Shown piece after piece: positions 1 to 8,136 of a stretch of 40,795 nucleotides of DNA; the stretch's first letter is position 1, and every line of letters begins with the position of its first letter. The position numbers and the translations under genes were made by a program. The stretch spans positions 1 to 40,795 of the forward strand of contig JALQYE010000012.1 in assembly GCA_023254245.1 (NCBI GenBank), given 5' to 3'. The notes below the pieces were generated by a model. It was not told the origin of the DNA and did not search any database. It saw nothing but the letters and a program-made list of their open reading frames with translations. The stretch comes from Emticicia sp. (GTDB taxonomy: Bacteria > Bacteroidota > Bacteroidia > Cytophagales > Spirosomataceae).

Positions 1-265
1 AACCTAATTTCTTGAAATTGACCGCCCAAGGATACATAAAGATAACCTCAACGTCAAAAAGTACAAATAAAATAGCAGTAAGGAAATATTTGATTGAAAT
101 CGGTGTACGTGCATCACCCTCGGAATCAATACCGCACTCAAAAGGGGCATCTTTTAATTCACTATTTCTTTTCGGACCAATTGCGTGGGTTACGAACATC
201 GTAAAGACAATGAATCCGATGGCAGCACCGAGCTGAACCAAAATCGGGAGGAAATCTGAAGGCAT
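1..265 (-). CDS. nuoA: NADH-quinone oxidoreductase subunit A (NuoA), 3' end beyond the window
   Basis: NuoA is a small membrane subunit of respiratory complex I, which passes electrons from NADH to quinone and pumps protons. The minus strand from the ATG at 263-265 is open to the window edge (88 residues). The frame has a first membrane helix (about residues 6-27), then the family's charged loop KDAPFECGID, which carries the conserved Cys that follows Glu in NuoA/ND3, then a second helix starting at SIKYFLTAILFVLFDVE. That segment includes the FDVE motif typical of NuoA. About one helix is missing beyond the edge. A consensus promoter lies about 80-110 bases upstream, so this is probably the first gene of a nuo operon running left out of the window. 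Identification is from motif recognition and is firm. Confidence 0.93.
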   Translation of the reverse strand, partial: MPSDFLPILVQLGAAIGFIVFTMFVTHAIGPKRNSELKDAPFECGIDSEGDARTPISIKYFLTAILFVLFDVEVIFMYPWAVNFKKLG

Positions 266-344
266 AAATCAATAATTAACAGTAGTGAAAGGGTTACAAA
301 ATTTGATTTTAACAGCTTTTTACTACTTCTCGTCTTTTATGTCT

Positions 345-375
345 CAAAATTACTATTGTTATGCTTAGAAACAAA
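345..375 (-). promoter_or_regulatory. Bacteroidota-type promoter for nuoA
   Basis: On the minus strand TTTG (375-372) is followed after 19 nt by TAATTTTG (352-345), an exact match to the Bacteroidota sigma-ABfr consensus TAnnTTTG with the usual spacing. The inferred start of transcription, near 338, gives a leader of about 70 nt before the nuoA ATG. The -33 box abuts the foot of the upstream gene's terminator hairpin. Confidence 0.6.
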
Positions 376-377
376 AT

Positions 378-412
378 AAAAAGGGGGCGAAAATATTTTC
401 ACCCCCTTTTTT
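378..412 (-). terminator. Rho-independent terminator (works in either direction) after the first secreted esterase
   Basis: The arms AAAAAGGGGG (378-387) and CCCCCTTTTT (402-411) enclose a smaller palindrome, GAAAATATTTTC (389-400). Read on the minus strand, the G/C arm is followed by TTTTTATTTTG, a typical uridine tail. The hairpin overlaps the stop codon of the esterase gene and separates it from nuoA. Confidence 0.85.
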
Positions 413-3356
413 ATTTTAAGATTATTCTTGAAGAAGCTTCGTAAGAGCCACTTATTAAGCGAATGACATAAATACCTTTTTCTAATTGTCTCAAATCAAG
501 AGTTCGTTTTTCTTTTAAATCACTAAAAGCCCCTGAATATACTTTATGTCCCGTGAGTGTAAATACTGCCACTTCAGCATTTGGACTATCGCCGATAGTT
601 TCAACCGTAAATATTCCAGTTGGGTTTGGATTAGGATATACTCTGAAACCTTTATCAAGGTATGGTATAAATAATTCGACTGCATTAGAATAGGGAGACG
701 AGCATAATAAATATCTATTATTTGTTAAGGTATACTTCCAAGTTGCACGAACAGCATACATTCCAGAAGTGTTTACCTTTAAAATGGGTGATGTTACTGA
801 AAGTTCTTCATTATCTTTTTTCCAATTAAACAACTGATTTTCTGATATGGTTGTAGGAATTGCACGTAATTGAAAAGCTCCTTCAATATTTATTGTTGGC
901 TCAGGTGGACTGGCCTTTGTGAATACTTCAAAAGTAGTTGGATTCGACAAACAATTCTTATCATCTTTAATTCTTAAACTATATACGCCAGCTTTATCAA
1001 CGGAAATATTTTTTGAAGTTGCTCCTGTATTCCAAGAATATGCAACTGCATCGTTACTAATCAATACAAGTGATGTTCCTTCACAAATTGTATTTACGTT
1101 GTCACTTGTTGTAATAGAAGCAACAGGTGATGGTATATATTTTAACCTAATCGAATCGGGCGATGATTCACAACCATTTTCATCTCTTACTGATAAAGTA
1201 TATAAGCCATCTCTAACTACATAAATTTCCTTCGATGATTCACCTGTACTCCACCTGTAACCTAAAGCAGATTGTGTGAACGGTGATAAAGTAACTACGT
1301 TTCCTTCACAAAATTTATCAACGCCCTCAGCTTTTATTTTAACTGATGGAAGTGAATTAACAGTAATTCTCCTTGAAATTAAATCAGATGTACACCCAAA
1401 ACTATCCTTTACTTTCAATGTGTATGTACCATCGGTTCGAACATTGATTGTTTTGGTAGTTGCTCCTGTACTCCACAAATAGGAAGAAAAATCGTTCTGA
1501 GGAAAAATATTAACACTTTTACCTAAACAGAACGTAGTCTCGCCATCAGCTAAGATATTAGTTGATGGCCGAGAACGAAAATTGACATCAATAAATGATT
1601 GAGACTCACATCCATTTTGGCCTCTTATACGCAAACTGTATGAACCTGCTTTACTAACGGTTATTCGCTTAGTGGTTTCGTTGGTATTCCAAATATAAGC
1701 TGTACCATCATTGTTATTGGTGAATAAATCTATTGTTTCTTCTGGGCAAATGGGAAGAGATTTACTGGTATTAATCAAGTTAAACGGTGTAGGCAGTACA
1801 TTTACATTGATAGAAGATGAAGTAGGCGATGCACAACCATTGATTGAATAATTAACCACTGAGTAATTGCCTGAACCACGAGCAACAATTGATTGCCCTC
1901 TTTCTCCATTACTCCATACATTTCCACCATTGATATTTGAAGTTAATATTACACCTTGTCCATCGCAAAAAGTAGTATTGCCATTTGCTGAAATCGTAGG
2001 TTGTGTTACATCGTTATTTGTTGACAATGTAAAGGGTTGTGAAAATACAGTATTACCTACATCATCAATGCCTTTAAATGAAAACGTTCCATTAGTGACG
2101 GTAATGAAATTTGAAGTACCTCCATTACTCCACCTGTAAAATGGGTAGCCTCCTGTACTAACTGTAAATTTGTTGGTAGTATTATTTGGATTACATGCGA
2201 TATTTACGATTGGTAAGCTTCTGGCCATTAATGGCTGAGAATTTGAAAAAAAACCACCATCAAGATAATTATTCCAATAATCTGATGCAAGCAATAATCC
2301 ATCATTATGAAAATGAATTCCATCAGCTCTGAAATTTGAACCTACGATTTCATCGGTTGGAGGCCCTACGAAAACGTTTGGAACTCGTTGAATAGTAAGA
2401 TTTTGCCCCTCAATTACAGATGACAAAATTGCAGGATTACGGGAAGAACGAGCCACAACCCATGCTAAATCTCCTTTTTTTGAATCTGCCCTACTTTTCT
2501 CAATAACTGTGCGTAGATTATTATAATAATTTTCTGCACTTGAAGCTCCATCACTTTCGCCTTGTTGCCACAAAATAGCCCTTACACCCGTACGTGTTAC
2601 ATAGTGTTGTAAAGCTGCTTTCATTCCTCTATATGGCATACCAGGTACTTTAACGAATAGAGGTAGCTCTTGCCGTAAATCTTGCCCTTCAGCAGACCTA
2701 CGCCAAACTTCACAACTCAAACCACCTAACGCAGCACCATAAAATAGCACTGGAACATTTAATCGTTGAGTAAGTTTATCCCCGAGTTTTGCCCAAAACC
2801 ATGGAACATAGTTATAGGGTGCCATTTTAGTATTATTTCCCATCTGAGAAAACTGAAATGGCAAGTTATCTTCATTAAGATTTGGTTCGTAGTAATTTAT
2901 TGTAGAAACTCTGTCGTCTATGGCCCCAATTGTAGCTCCTGAATAAGCCTGGTCTCCTTGTGCATTAGACTGCCCAGCCACTATAAAAACTTCACCAACG
3001 CCGACTCGTTCGAGTATTGCATTAGTAGTCACATTTCCATTAAGAATGCCTCTAACTTCAATATTGTACCATCCTCCATTGAGTTGAATTGTACCGCTAA
3101 AAATCCCATTATTTCGAAAGTCTTGAACTGCATTCCAAGCAGTTTCAGTTCCTTGCCCACCCCAAACAGGGACGGCTCTTACTTCTACTTTATCAAGTTG
3201 TTGAAAATAGCTTCCTGCAACAGTTACAGTTGCTTGATTTTGGTTATTTCTTTGGAAAACAATACGTGAAACGGGGAAGGTAATTTGTATTTGTGAATAA
3301 GCATCTAAAAGAACGATATTCAATAACAAGATTAACCAATTCCTTGAATAATTCAT
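411..3356 (-). CDS. Secreted SGNH/sialate-O-acetylesterase-like protein with Ig-like repeats and T9SS sorting domain
   Basis: This 981-residue protein probably removes acetyl or other ester groups from extracellular glycans; the substrate is unknown. A signal peptide (about 1-21, ending AYSQ) leads into a beta domain. Next is an SGNH esterase domain (about 115-370) with the nucleophile block GQSNAQG (Ser130), the LWQQGESD block (262-269) and the DGIH pair (Asp345, His348). Residues 390-860 hold five Ig-like modules of about 75-85 residues plus a degenerate first one. Each starts near a Cys-x-Gly and has a W-S-T-G-A-T-type centre and a closing G-C. The end (about 905-981) is a type IX secretion sorting domain opening YPNPNPTG and closing with IILK. 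It is a paralogue of the next gene. It has its own promoter and a strong terminator, so it is probably monocistronic. The esterase fold is clear; the substrate is not. Confidence 0.85.
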   Translation of the reverse strand: MNYSRNWLILLLNIVLLDAYSQIQITFPVSRIVFQRNNQNQATVTVAGSYFQQLDKVEVRAVPVWGGQGTETAWNAVQDFRNNGIFSGTIQLNGGWYNIEVRGILNGNVTTNAILERVGVGEVFIVAGQSNAQGDQAYSGATIGAIDDRVSTINYYEPNLNEDNLPFQFSQMGNNTKMAPYNYVPWFWAKLGDKLTQRLNVPVLFYGAALGGLSCEVWRRSAEGQDLRQELPLFVKVPGMPYRGMKAALQHYVTRTGVRAILWQQGESDGASSAENYYNNLRTVIEKSRADSKKGDLAWVVARSSRNPAILSSVIEGQNLTIQRVPNVFVGPPTDEIVGSNFRADGIHFHNDGLLLASDYWNNYLDGGFFSNSQPLMARSLPIVNIACNPNNTTNKFTVSTGGYPFYRWSNGGTSNFITVTNGTFSFKGIDDVGNTVFSQPFTLSTNNDVTQPTISANGNTTFCDGQGVILTSNINGGNVWSNGERGQSIVARGSGNYSVVNYSINGCASPTSSSINVNVLPTPFNLINTSKSLPICPEETIDLFTNNNDGTAYIWNTNETTKRITVSKAGSYSLRIRGQNGCESQSFIDVNFRSRPSTNILADGETTFCLGKSVNIFPQNDFSSYLWSTGATTKTINVRTDGTYTLKVKDSFGCTSDLISRRITVNSLPSVKIKAEGVDKFCEGNVVTLSPFTQSALGYRWSTGESSKEIYVVRDGLYTLSVRDENGCESSPDSIRLKYIPSPVASITTSDNVNTICEGTSLVLISNDAVAYSWNTGATSKNISVDKAGVYSLRIKDDKNCLSNPTTFEVFTKASPPEPTINIEGAFQLRAIPTTISENQLFNWKKDNEELSVTSPILKVNTSGMYAVRATWKYTLTNNRYLLCSSPYSNAVELFIPYLDKGFRVYPNPNPTGIFTVETIGDSPNAEVAVFTLTGHKVYSGAFSDLKEKRTLDLRQLEKGIYVIRLISGSYEASSRIILK

Positions 3357-3387
3357 TTTTAAACGGATTAAGGTTCATAGCCTAACA

Positions 3388-3418
3388 CAAATTTACAAAA
3401 GCCTATACCTATAATCAA
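3388..3418 (-). promoter_or_regulatory. Promoter for the first secreted esterase
   Basis: On the minus strand TTG (3418-3416) is followed after 20 nt by TAAATTTG (3395-3388), an exact TAnnTTTG match. It lies 32 nt upstream of the ATG at 3356, so the leader would be short. Confidence 0.55.
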
Positions 3419-3473
3419 TACAGTTTATTCTATTCTTATTAAAAAAAGTTATTTAATGGTAAAAATCTAAGAT

Positions 3474-6185
3474 TTATTCAACATAAACACGTTTAATTAC
3501 ATTAAAATTTTGAGCTCTTACATTAACAAACAATCCTCCTTTCTGGATTTCACTTAAATCAAAAGTACGCCTTGCATCAAAGTTAGGCACGGAGTAACTT
3601 TTAACGAGTGTTCCTTTCAAGTTATAAATATCCACAACAGCATCTTGTAAGTCTTCTTGTGTCTCAATGTTTATAATTGATTTAGGTGCAGGATTCGGAA
3701 ACACACTCATCCCTTGAACTGATGGGTCAATCTTAAACCTATACCCATTTGAAATGGGTGAAAAACACCGTAGGTTTCGTCCAGCACCAAGTTGATACAA
3801 AATAGAACCTTTTACAGCATAAAGTCCCTCTGTTTTTGCTTTAATTACGATTGATGTATTTGGTAATAAAACATTATCTTTATACCATTCATATTTAACA
3901 TCAAAGAGTCCACTGGCAAGAGCCTCAAGTGTAAATGTACCAGTTTGTAATACGCTAATCCCAATTGGAGATGGTTTAACTATGACTTCTAATTCATCAG
4001 AAGAGGGTGAAATACAGCCATTTTGGTCGATAATTTTAACAGTAAAAAAACCTGATGAATTAATTGTTTGTTCTCTTGTGTTCTTTGAATTACTCCATTG
4101 ATAGGCCTTACTTTCAGGGGCAGAAATTCTTACATTATCGCCATCACAAAAAATAGTTGGTCCACTGGCAGTAATCAATGGCTTAGGTGGCAACGGATTT
4201 ACTTTTATTGAAGTAAACGAAGAAGAGTTCTGACAACCAAAATCATTTCGAGCCGTAACAACATATTCACCTGTTCTGGAAACATCAATGCTGGCAGCCC
4301 TATCTCCTGTATTCCATTGTATGCCATTAGTTACAGTCGAAGTTAATCTGACTGATTTATCTGCACAAAAAACAGTTGGCCCATCAGCTGTTATTATTGG
4401 TTTGTCAGGTAATGGATTGATATTTATTCTGATACTCTGTGAAACACCTTCACACCCAAACTCATTCTTCGCACGAGCAAAATAATCGCCACCTCGATTG
4501 ACCATAATCGAAGGACTTGTTTCGCCGTTATTCCAAACAAGATTTTTTACGGTATTAGAAGTTAATCTGACTGATTTATCTGCACAAAAAGTTGTCTCTC
4601 CTTCGGCTGTAATTTTTACATCTGGTTTAGGCAAGATATCCACCGAAATCTCATTCGATTTTGCAAAACAACCCAAATAATTTACTTGACTAACCGTATA
4701 ACTGCCTTTTTGGCTAACTACAATAGATTTTGAACTTGCTCCCGTACTCCAAAAAATATCTTGTTCGACATTTGAAGTCAATTTTACGGTTTCTCCCTCA
4801 CAGAAACTCGTGGCTCCTTCGGCCTGAATTGATGGTGGATTTGATACTGAGAGATTTGTATAGTTTGCAAGTGGTGTGTAATATACATTACCTAAATAAT
4901 CAATAGCACGGCCACGATAAAATCCAGTATTTGTTTCTAATGAAGCTGCGTTGGCAATGTCACTAAAACCATTTGTCCAATAATACTCCTTAAAACCATT
5001 TGGCATGAAGATTTGGACAGGTCTTTGTGTATTTTCAGTATTGCACCTTAAGTCAAAAAAAAGTGGAGATGAGGGAGGAATCGGCCTTGCTTTTTCAAAA
5101 AAACTCAAGTCCAACTTATTATTCCAAGCTCTTGCCAGTTCAATTAAACCTTTATCATAGAAATGAACCCCATCTGTTCTATCAAGGATTTGGTCTGTTT
5201 CGGGGCCTTCAAATGTATTAGGGTAATTCTGAATTACTTGATTTTGAGCATCAATTACTGGTTGATATGTTCCCGAACTAACCCTACTAACTCGACAAAC
5301 CATCCAACTTATATTTTTACCTGTATCAACTCTACTTCTTGAAATAATATACTCTAAGTTCTGGCGATACTTTTCAGTACTTGTACGTTTATCATTATCG
5401 GTTTCTCCTTGATGCCAAAGAATCGAGCGAACGCCAAACATATTGGTATAATAATGTAACGATTTCTTTAGATTTTCGTAAGGATAACCAGGTAAAGCAA
5501 AGTTTCCAGAATAGAAATCTTGCCCCCTTTCACCATCAGCACTTCTACTCCAGGCCTCAATACCCATGGCTTCGAATGCAGTATTGATAAATAATATCGG
5601 AACATTGAGTTTTTCAGCCAGAAGGTCTCCAAGCTTTCCCCAACACCAAGAGCCATTGCCGAGTGGAGCAATTTTAACATTTTCGCTTAGTTGCGAAATA
5701 ACGGGAAAAGGTGGCTCAGTTATTTGGCCGTAAGAATAAAAGTTTGTGATACAATTTACTCTGTCATCATTAGCAGGCGGATTTCCTCGGCCTTCGTATC
5801 CTTGAGCATTCGATTGCCCCGAAATAATTAATACTTCGCCAACTCCCACTTTTTCGATTGTCGAAGTACCAACAATCACTCCACCTCTTGAAGCTCGTAT
5901 TTCAAGCTTGTACCAACCTGCTTGGGCAAAAATATTACCAATGAAAGTACCAAAATTTGGATTAACACTAATAGCAGTCCAATCAACAGCGTTTCCACCA
6001 TTGATAGGAGTTAGTCGTGCATCAATTCTTTCAACTCGGGTCTGAAACGTACCTGCAATAGGAATCATTCCTGTATTAGAGGTGTTTCGTTGAAAAACAG
6101 CCCTATTTACAGGAAAAGTGATTGCTACTTGAGCAAAAACGGATACATGCACCAAGAGAAATAAACTTAAAAAAGTTTTTTTCAT
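3474..6185 (-). CDS. Secreted SGNH/sialate-O-acetylesterase-like protein with Ig-like repeats and T9SS sorting domain (paralogue)
   Basis: This 903-residue protein has the same architecture as its downstream neighbour. It has a clear signal peptide (MKKTFLSLFLLVHVSVFAQ), a beta domain, and an SGNH esterase domain with GQSNAQG (Ser125), LWHQGETD (257-264) and DGVH (Asp338, His341). Four full Ig-like modules follow, with a degenerate one before them, then a type IX sorting domain that begins VFPNPAPK and ends in YVE. Adjacent modules two and three share a 33-nt identical DNA tract. The gene lies 104 nt downstream of obg with no convincing terminator between, so read-through from obg is possible. 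The two esterases probably arose by tandem duplication and act outside the cell on acetylated polymers (inference). Confidence 0.85.
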   Translation of the reverse strand: MKKTFLSLFLLVHVSVFAQVAITFPVNRAVFQRNTSNTGMIPIAGTFQTRVERIDARLTPINGGNAVDWTAISVNPNFGTFIGNIFAQAGWYKLEIRASRGGVIVGTSTIEKVGVGEVLIISGQSNAQGYEGRGNPPANDDRVNCITNFYSYGQITEPPFPVISQLSENVKIAPLGNGSWCWGKLGDLLAEKLNVPILFINTAFEAMGIEAWSRSADGERGQDFYSGNFALPGYPYENLKKSLHYYTNMFGVRSILWHQGETDNDKRTSTEKYRQNLEYIISRSRVDTGKNISWMVCRVSRVSSGTYQPVIDAQNQVIQNYPNTFEGPETDQILDRTDGVHFYDKGLIELARAWNNKLDLSFFEKARPIPPSSPLFFDLRCNTENTQRPVQIFMPNGFKEYYWTNGFSDIANAASLETNTGFYRGRAIDYLGNVYYTPLANYTNLSVSNPPSIQAEGATSFCEGETVKLTSNVEQDIFWSTGASSKSIVVSQKGSYTVSQVNYLGCFAKSNEISVDILPKPDVKITAEGETTFCADKSVRLTSNTVKNLVWNNGETSPSIMVNRGGDYFARAKNEFGCEGVSQSIRININPLPDKPIITADGPTVFCADKSVRLTSTVTNGIQWNTGDRAASIDVSRTGEYVVTARNDFGCQNSSSFTSIKVNPLPPKPLITASGPTIFCDGDNVRISAPESKAYQWSNSKNTREQTINSSGFFTVKIIDQNGCISPSSDELEVIVKPSPIGISVLQTGTFTLEALASGLFDVKYEWYKDNVLLPNTSIVIKAKTEGLYAVKGSILYQLGAGRNLRCFSPISNGYRFKIDPSVQGMSVFPNPAPKSIINIETQEDLQDAVVDIYNLKGTLVKSYSVPNFDARRTFDLSEIQKGGLFVNVRAQNFNVIKRVYVE
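4339..4590 (-). repeat. 33-nt exact direct repeat in adjacent Ig-like modules
   Basis: An identical 33-base string occurs at 4339-4371 and 4558-4590, 219 bp (73 codons) apart. It encodes the module start FCADKSVRLTS in two successive repeats. The other modules of this protein and its paralogue are much more diverged at this point. That pattern fits recent module duplication or gene conversion. Confidence 0.8.
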
Positions 6186-6289
6186 GGCGAAATCATTAAA
6201 TAAAGGTTCACTCAGATTTTAATCAGAGTTGTGTGTGTATAACTTACTTTCAAAATATCAGAAACACTTGTGTAATTTTACACTAAGAT

Positions 6290-7279
6290 TTATCTGTCTA
6301 AATTTTGCCATATCAAATCTTTCAACTCATCAATTCCTTGATTTGTTGCAGCCGAGAAAAATACATAAGGTAAATCTTCGGGAATTTTGGCTTTTATTTT
6401 TTTGATTTGTTTCTCATCAATCAAATCAATCTTTGAGATACTAAGTACTCTTTTCTTATCGAGCAATTCTGGATTATAAACCTTTAATTCTTTGAGTAGT
6501 GTTTTGTACTCTTTCATTGGATTTTCAGCATCGGCAGAAACCACAAACAGCAAAATTGAGTTTCTTTCGATGTGTCTCAGGAAGCGAAGCCCAAGACCTT
6601 TGCCTTCAGAAGCTCCTTCTATGATTCCAGGAATATCGGCCATCACGAACGATTTGAAATCACGATAAGCAACTACGCCAAGGTTAGGGGTTAAAGTTGT
6701 AAATGGATAATCGGCTATTTCTGGTTTAGCAGCCGATACCGTAGAAAGCAATGTTGATTTTCCAGCATTTGGGAAGCCCACAAGGCCCACATCTGCCAAT
6801 ACTTTTAATTCTAAAATAATCCACAACTCTTGTCCAGAGTCGCCAGATTGATGATACTCAGGAGCTTGATTAGTTGAATTTCTGAAGTGCCAGTTTCCTA
6901 AGCCTCCTCTACCGCCTGGCAACAAAATAATTTGTTGTCCGTCTTCGGTAACTTCTCCCATCACTTCTCCTGTTTCAGCATCACGTGCAATTGTTCCGAG
7001 TGGTACCTCAATGATTTCATCTTCACCCTGACGGCCAGACCTACGTCCACCTTCACCTGCTACGCCATGTTGAGCTTTGATATGTTTTTGATATTTTAGG
7101 TGCAGAAGAGTCCAGTACTGAGAATTTCCACGCAAAATTATGTGTCCACCTCTACCCCCATCACCGCCGTCTGGGCCACCATTAGGTACGTGTTTTTCAC
7201 GCCTAAAATGCCTTGAACCAGCACCACCATTTCCTGAAACACAGTTTATTTTTACGTAATCAATAAAATTACTCGTCAT
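6290..7279 (-). CDS. obg: Obg/CgtA ribosome-associated GTPase
   Basis: Obg is an essential GTPase that binds the large ribosomal subunit and links its assembly to stress and growth signals. The 329-residue reading starts at [13 protein letters not shown], the family's normal start; an upstream in-frame ATG at 7306 would add nine atypical residues. The glycine-rich Obg fold is at about 1-160 (for example [12 protein letters not shown]). The GTPase domain follows: G1 GFPNAGKST (168-176), a threonine-rich switch I ([10 protein letters not shown]), G3 DIPG, and G4 in the form SKID rather than NKID. There is no long C-terminal extension. It lies downstream of adk across a hairpin and is probably co-transcribed with it. 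Confidence 0.96.
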   Translation of the reverse strand: MTSNFIDYVKINCVSGNGGAGSRHFRREKHVPNGGPDGGDGGRGGHIILRGNSQYWTLLHLKYQKHIKAQHGVAGEGGRRSGRQGEDEIIEVPLGTIARDAETGEVMGEVTEDGQQIILLPGGRGGLGNWHFRNSTNQAPEYHQSGDSGQELWIILELKVLADVGLVGFPNAGKSTLLSTVSAAKPEIADYPFTTLTPNLGVVAYRDFKSFVMADIPGIIEGASEGKGLGLRFLRHIERNSILLFVVSADAENPMKEYKTLLKELKVYNPELLDKKRVLSISKIDLIDEKQIKKIKAKIPEDLPYVFFSAATNQGIDELKDLIWQNLDR

Positions 7280-7310
7280 AGCTAAAATCAATATCTCAAT
7301 GTACAATATG

Positions 7311-7347
7311 AGGACATTCTAAATGATATTTTACTTTAAAATGTCCT
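7311..7347 (-). other. Intercistronic hairpin between adk and obg
   Basis: The arms AGGACATTCTAAA (7311-7323) and TTTAAAATGTCCT (7335-7347) are complementary except for one position and enclose an 11-nt loop. No uridine run follows on the minus strand, so it does not look like a normal terminator. It may be an RNA processing or stability element, or a protein-binding site. Its function is unknown. Confidence 0.5.
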
Positions 7348-7379
7348 TAATAAAAACTCTCAAACAAGAAAGTTTTGAA

Positions 7380-7952
7380 CTATTTTGCTTCGTCAATAGC
7401 GGCACAAATCATGCCAAATATATTTTCTACCTCACCTATTCCATTGATTTTCACCACTTTACCTTGTTCTTGGTAAAACGGTAAAACATGAATCGTTTTT
7501 GTAAAATACTCGTCAATACGCTTAATAAGCTTATCTTCATCATCATCAGCTCTACCACTTACTTTCTTTCTTTCAGCAATACGATTTTTAATTTCACTCT
7601 CAGTTACATCTAATTGTAAAACTAAATCTATTTTTTCGTTTTTACCTTCTAAAAATTTATCAAGTGCTTCGGCTTGTGCTACCGTACGTGGAAAACCATC
7701 GAAAATAAAACCAGTTGCATCTGGATTATTTTGCACTTCTTCTTCCAACATATCAATCGTAATTGAGTCAGGTACTAATAATCCATCTGCTAAGATTTGT
7801 TTTACTTTTTGCCCCAATGCAGTATTTTGGCTAATATGCATTCTGAACATATCACCAGTAGAAATATGGGCCAATTTGTATTTATCTATAATCTTTGCCG
7901 ATTGAGTACCTTTTCCTGCACCTGGAGGACCGAATATTACTAAATTAAACAT
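7380..7952 (-). CDS. adk: Adenylate kinase, short-LID type
   Basis: Adenylate kinase interconverts ATP + AMP and 2 ADP in the cytoplasm. The 190-residue protein starts at MFNLVIFGPPGAGKGTQ; an in-frame ATG at 7973 would add seven residues not usual for the family. The P-loop GPPGAGKGT is at 8-16, followed by the AMP-binding STGDMFR block and the DGFPRT motif. A short LID region (SGRADDDEDKLIKR) replaces the longer zinc-binding LID of many bacteria. The gene heads an adk-obg pair on the minus strand. Confidence 0.96.
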   Translation of the reverse strand: MFNLVIFGPPGAGKGTQSAKIIDKYKLAHISTGDMFRMHISQNTALGQKVKQILADGLLVPDSITIDMLEEEVQNNPDATGFIFDGFPRTVAQAEALDKFLEGKNEKIDLVLQLDVTESEIKNRIAERKKVSGRADDDEDKLIKRIDEYFTKTIHVLPFYQEQGKVVKINGIGEVENIFGMICAAIDEAK

Positions 7953-8021
7953 ATTTGATTGGTTCTTAAACAATTAGGAGGTTTACTTCTATTAAAATTC
8001 TTAGTTAAAGCGTATTAAAGG

Positions 8022-8029
8022 CAAAATTA
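8022..8029 (-). promoter_or_regulatory. Possible -7 element for adk
   Basis: TAATTTTG on the minus strand (8029-8022) matches TAnnTTTG exactly and lies 70 nt upstream of the adk ATG, after the preceding gene's terminator. I see no good TTG box at the expected distance, so the call is tentative. Confidence 0.35.
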
Positions 8030-8080
8030 AAAGCAATTTTTAGAAAATGTATCTTTTAATTGAAATAAATTATCATTCTA

Positions 8081-8120
8081 AAACAAAGAAGCCTAACTAA
8101 TTCATAGTCAGGCTTCTTTG
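8081..8120 (-). terminator. Terminator after the TPR gene
   Basis: The arms CAAAGAAGCCTAACTA (8084-8099) and TAGTCAGGCTTCTTTG (8105-8120) pair over 15 of 16 positions around a 5-nt loop. On the minus strand TTTT follows directly. The hairpin begins 17 nt beyond the TPR stop codon. Confidence 0.85.
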
Positions 8121-8136
8121 CAATATAGTATTTTAC

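Noticed and set aside
6270-6283. GTGTAATTTTACAC palindrome downstream of obg as terminator
   Set aside because: The stem is six mostly A-T pairs with almost no loop and no uridine tail.
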